From the IMG/VR virus record IMGVR_UViG_3300042905_002828, positions 1 through 22,274 of that record: a DNA stretch of 22,274 bases. One strand, written 5' to 3'. The notes below the pieces were generated by a model, which was given only the letters and a program-made list of their open reading frames with translations, did no database searches and was not told the origin of the DNA. This stretch comes from a virus. Below, in pieces: positions 22,170 to 22,274 of the stretch. Position 1 is the stretch's first letter, and each line of letters opens with the position of its first letter. The position numbers and the translations under genes were made by a program.

Positions 22170-22274
22170 ATGAAAATTGAAGTATCAAACGGTGAAATAG
22201 TAGATAAATTTACAATATTAAAAATAAAATTATCAAAATCTATTGAGGGATCTGAGAAATACAATAATATTAAA
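22170..22274 (+). CDS. DUF6165-like protein (5' part, cut by window end)
   Basis: The frame opens at ATG 22170, one base after the previous stop, and is still open at the window end (35 codons). MKIEVSNGEIVDKFTILKIK closely resembles the start of the DUF6165-type family, found in polysaccharide loci and in T4-like marine phages. Position after two glycosyltransferases fits a sugar-related module. Function of the family is unknown to me. Confidence 0.75.
   Translation, partial: MKIEVSNGEIVDKFTILKIKLSKSIEGSEKYNNIK

Overview
The window is a gene-dense, AT-rich stretch of a T4-like (Tevenvirinae-type) myovirus genome. All recognisable genes lie on the + strand. Gene content and order (19-20-core-21-x-22-23-tail protein-uvsY-uvsW-x-55-47-small ORF-46 ... 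rnh-x-45-44-62-regA) match my recollection of marine 'exo-T4' phages, such as T4-like cyanophages and pelagiphages, better than T4 itself. The host cannot be read from the sequence.

Positions 1-7138 are the late virion module: the end of tail tube gp19, portal gp20 (split by a frameshift near 1184-1193), an acidic prohead-core protein with an EF-hand-like loop, prohead protease gp21, an unrecognised Gly/Ala-rich protein, scaffold gp22, major capsid protein gp23, a strong intrinsic terminator, and a tail-tube-fold protein that is probably gp3-like. Positions 7176-13401 carry recombination and late-transcription genes: uvsY, uvsW, an Sm-like protein, a possible 26-codon Cys-rich ORF, late sigma factor gp55, and the gp47/gp46 nuclease with a 38-codon ORF between its subunits. 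Nearly all neighbours are coupled by ATGA overlaps.

Positions 13398-17132 look like an accessory insertion in the recombination/replication operon: a short PLP-fold-II enzyme, a large SPPY-type DNA methyltransferase, a T4-like-phage protein of unknown function, and a small carbohydrate-binding/fibre-like protein. Positions 17156-20646 are the replication core: RNase H, a small charged protein, sliding clamp gp45, clamp loader gp44/gp62 and RegA. From 20668 onward, where T4 has DNA polymerase gene 43, there is a sugar module: a GT10 fucosyltransferase-like enzyme, a GT-A-like transferase, and the start of a DUF6165-like gene cut by the window end.

The most interesting signals are regulatory. 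Three sigma70-like extended -10 promoters (before uvsY, gp55 and rnh) and one T4-type late promoter (before the gene at 6563) are all placed so that the predicted transcription start falls on or within a base of an ATG. Three of these genes have no Shine-Dalgarno, which suggests leaderless mRNAs. A terminator-like hairpin also sits inside the 5' end of the portal gene. The PLP enzyme/methyltransferase pair is the best candidate for a poorly described biochemical system, possibly DNA modification.
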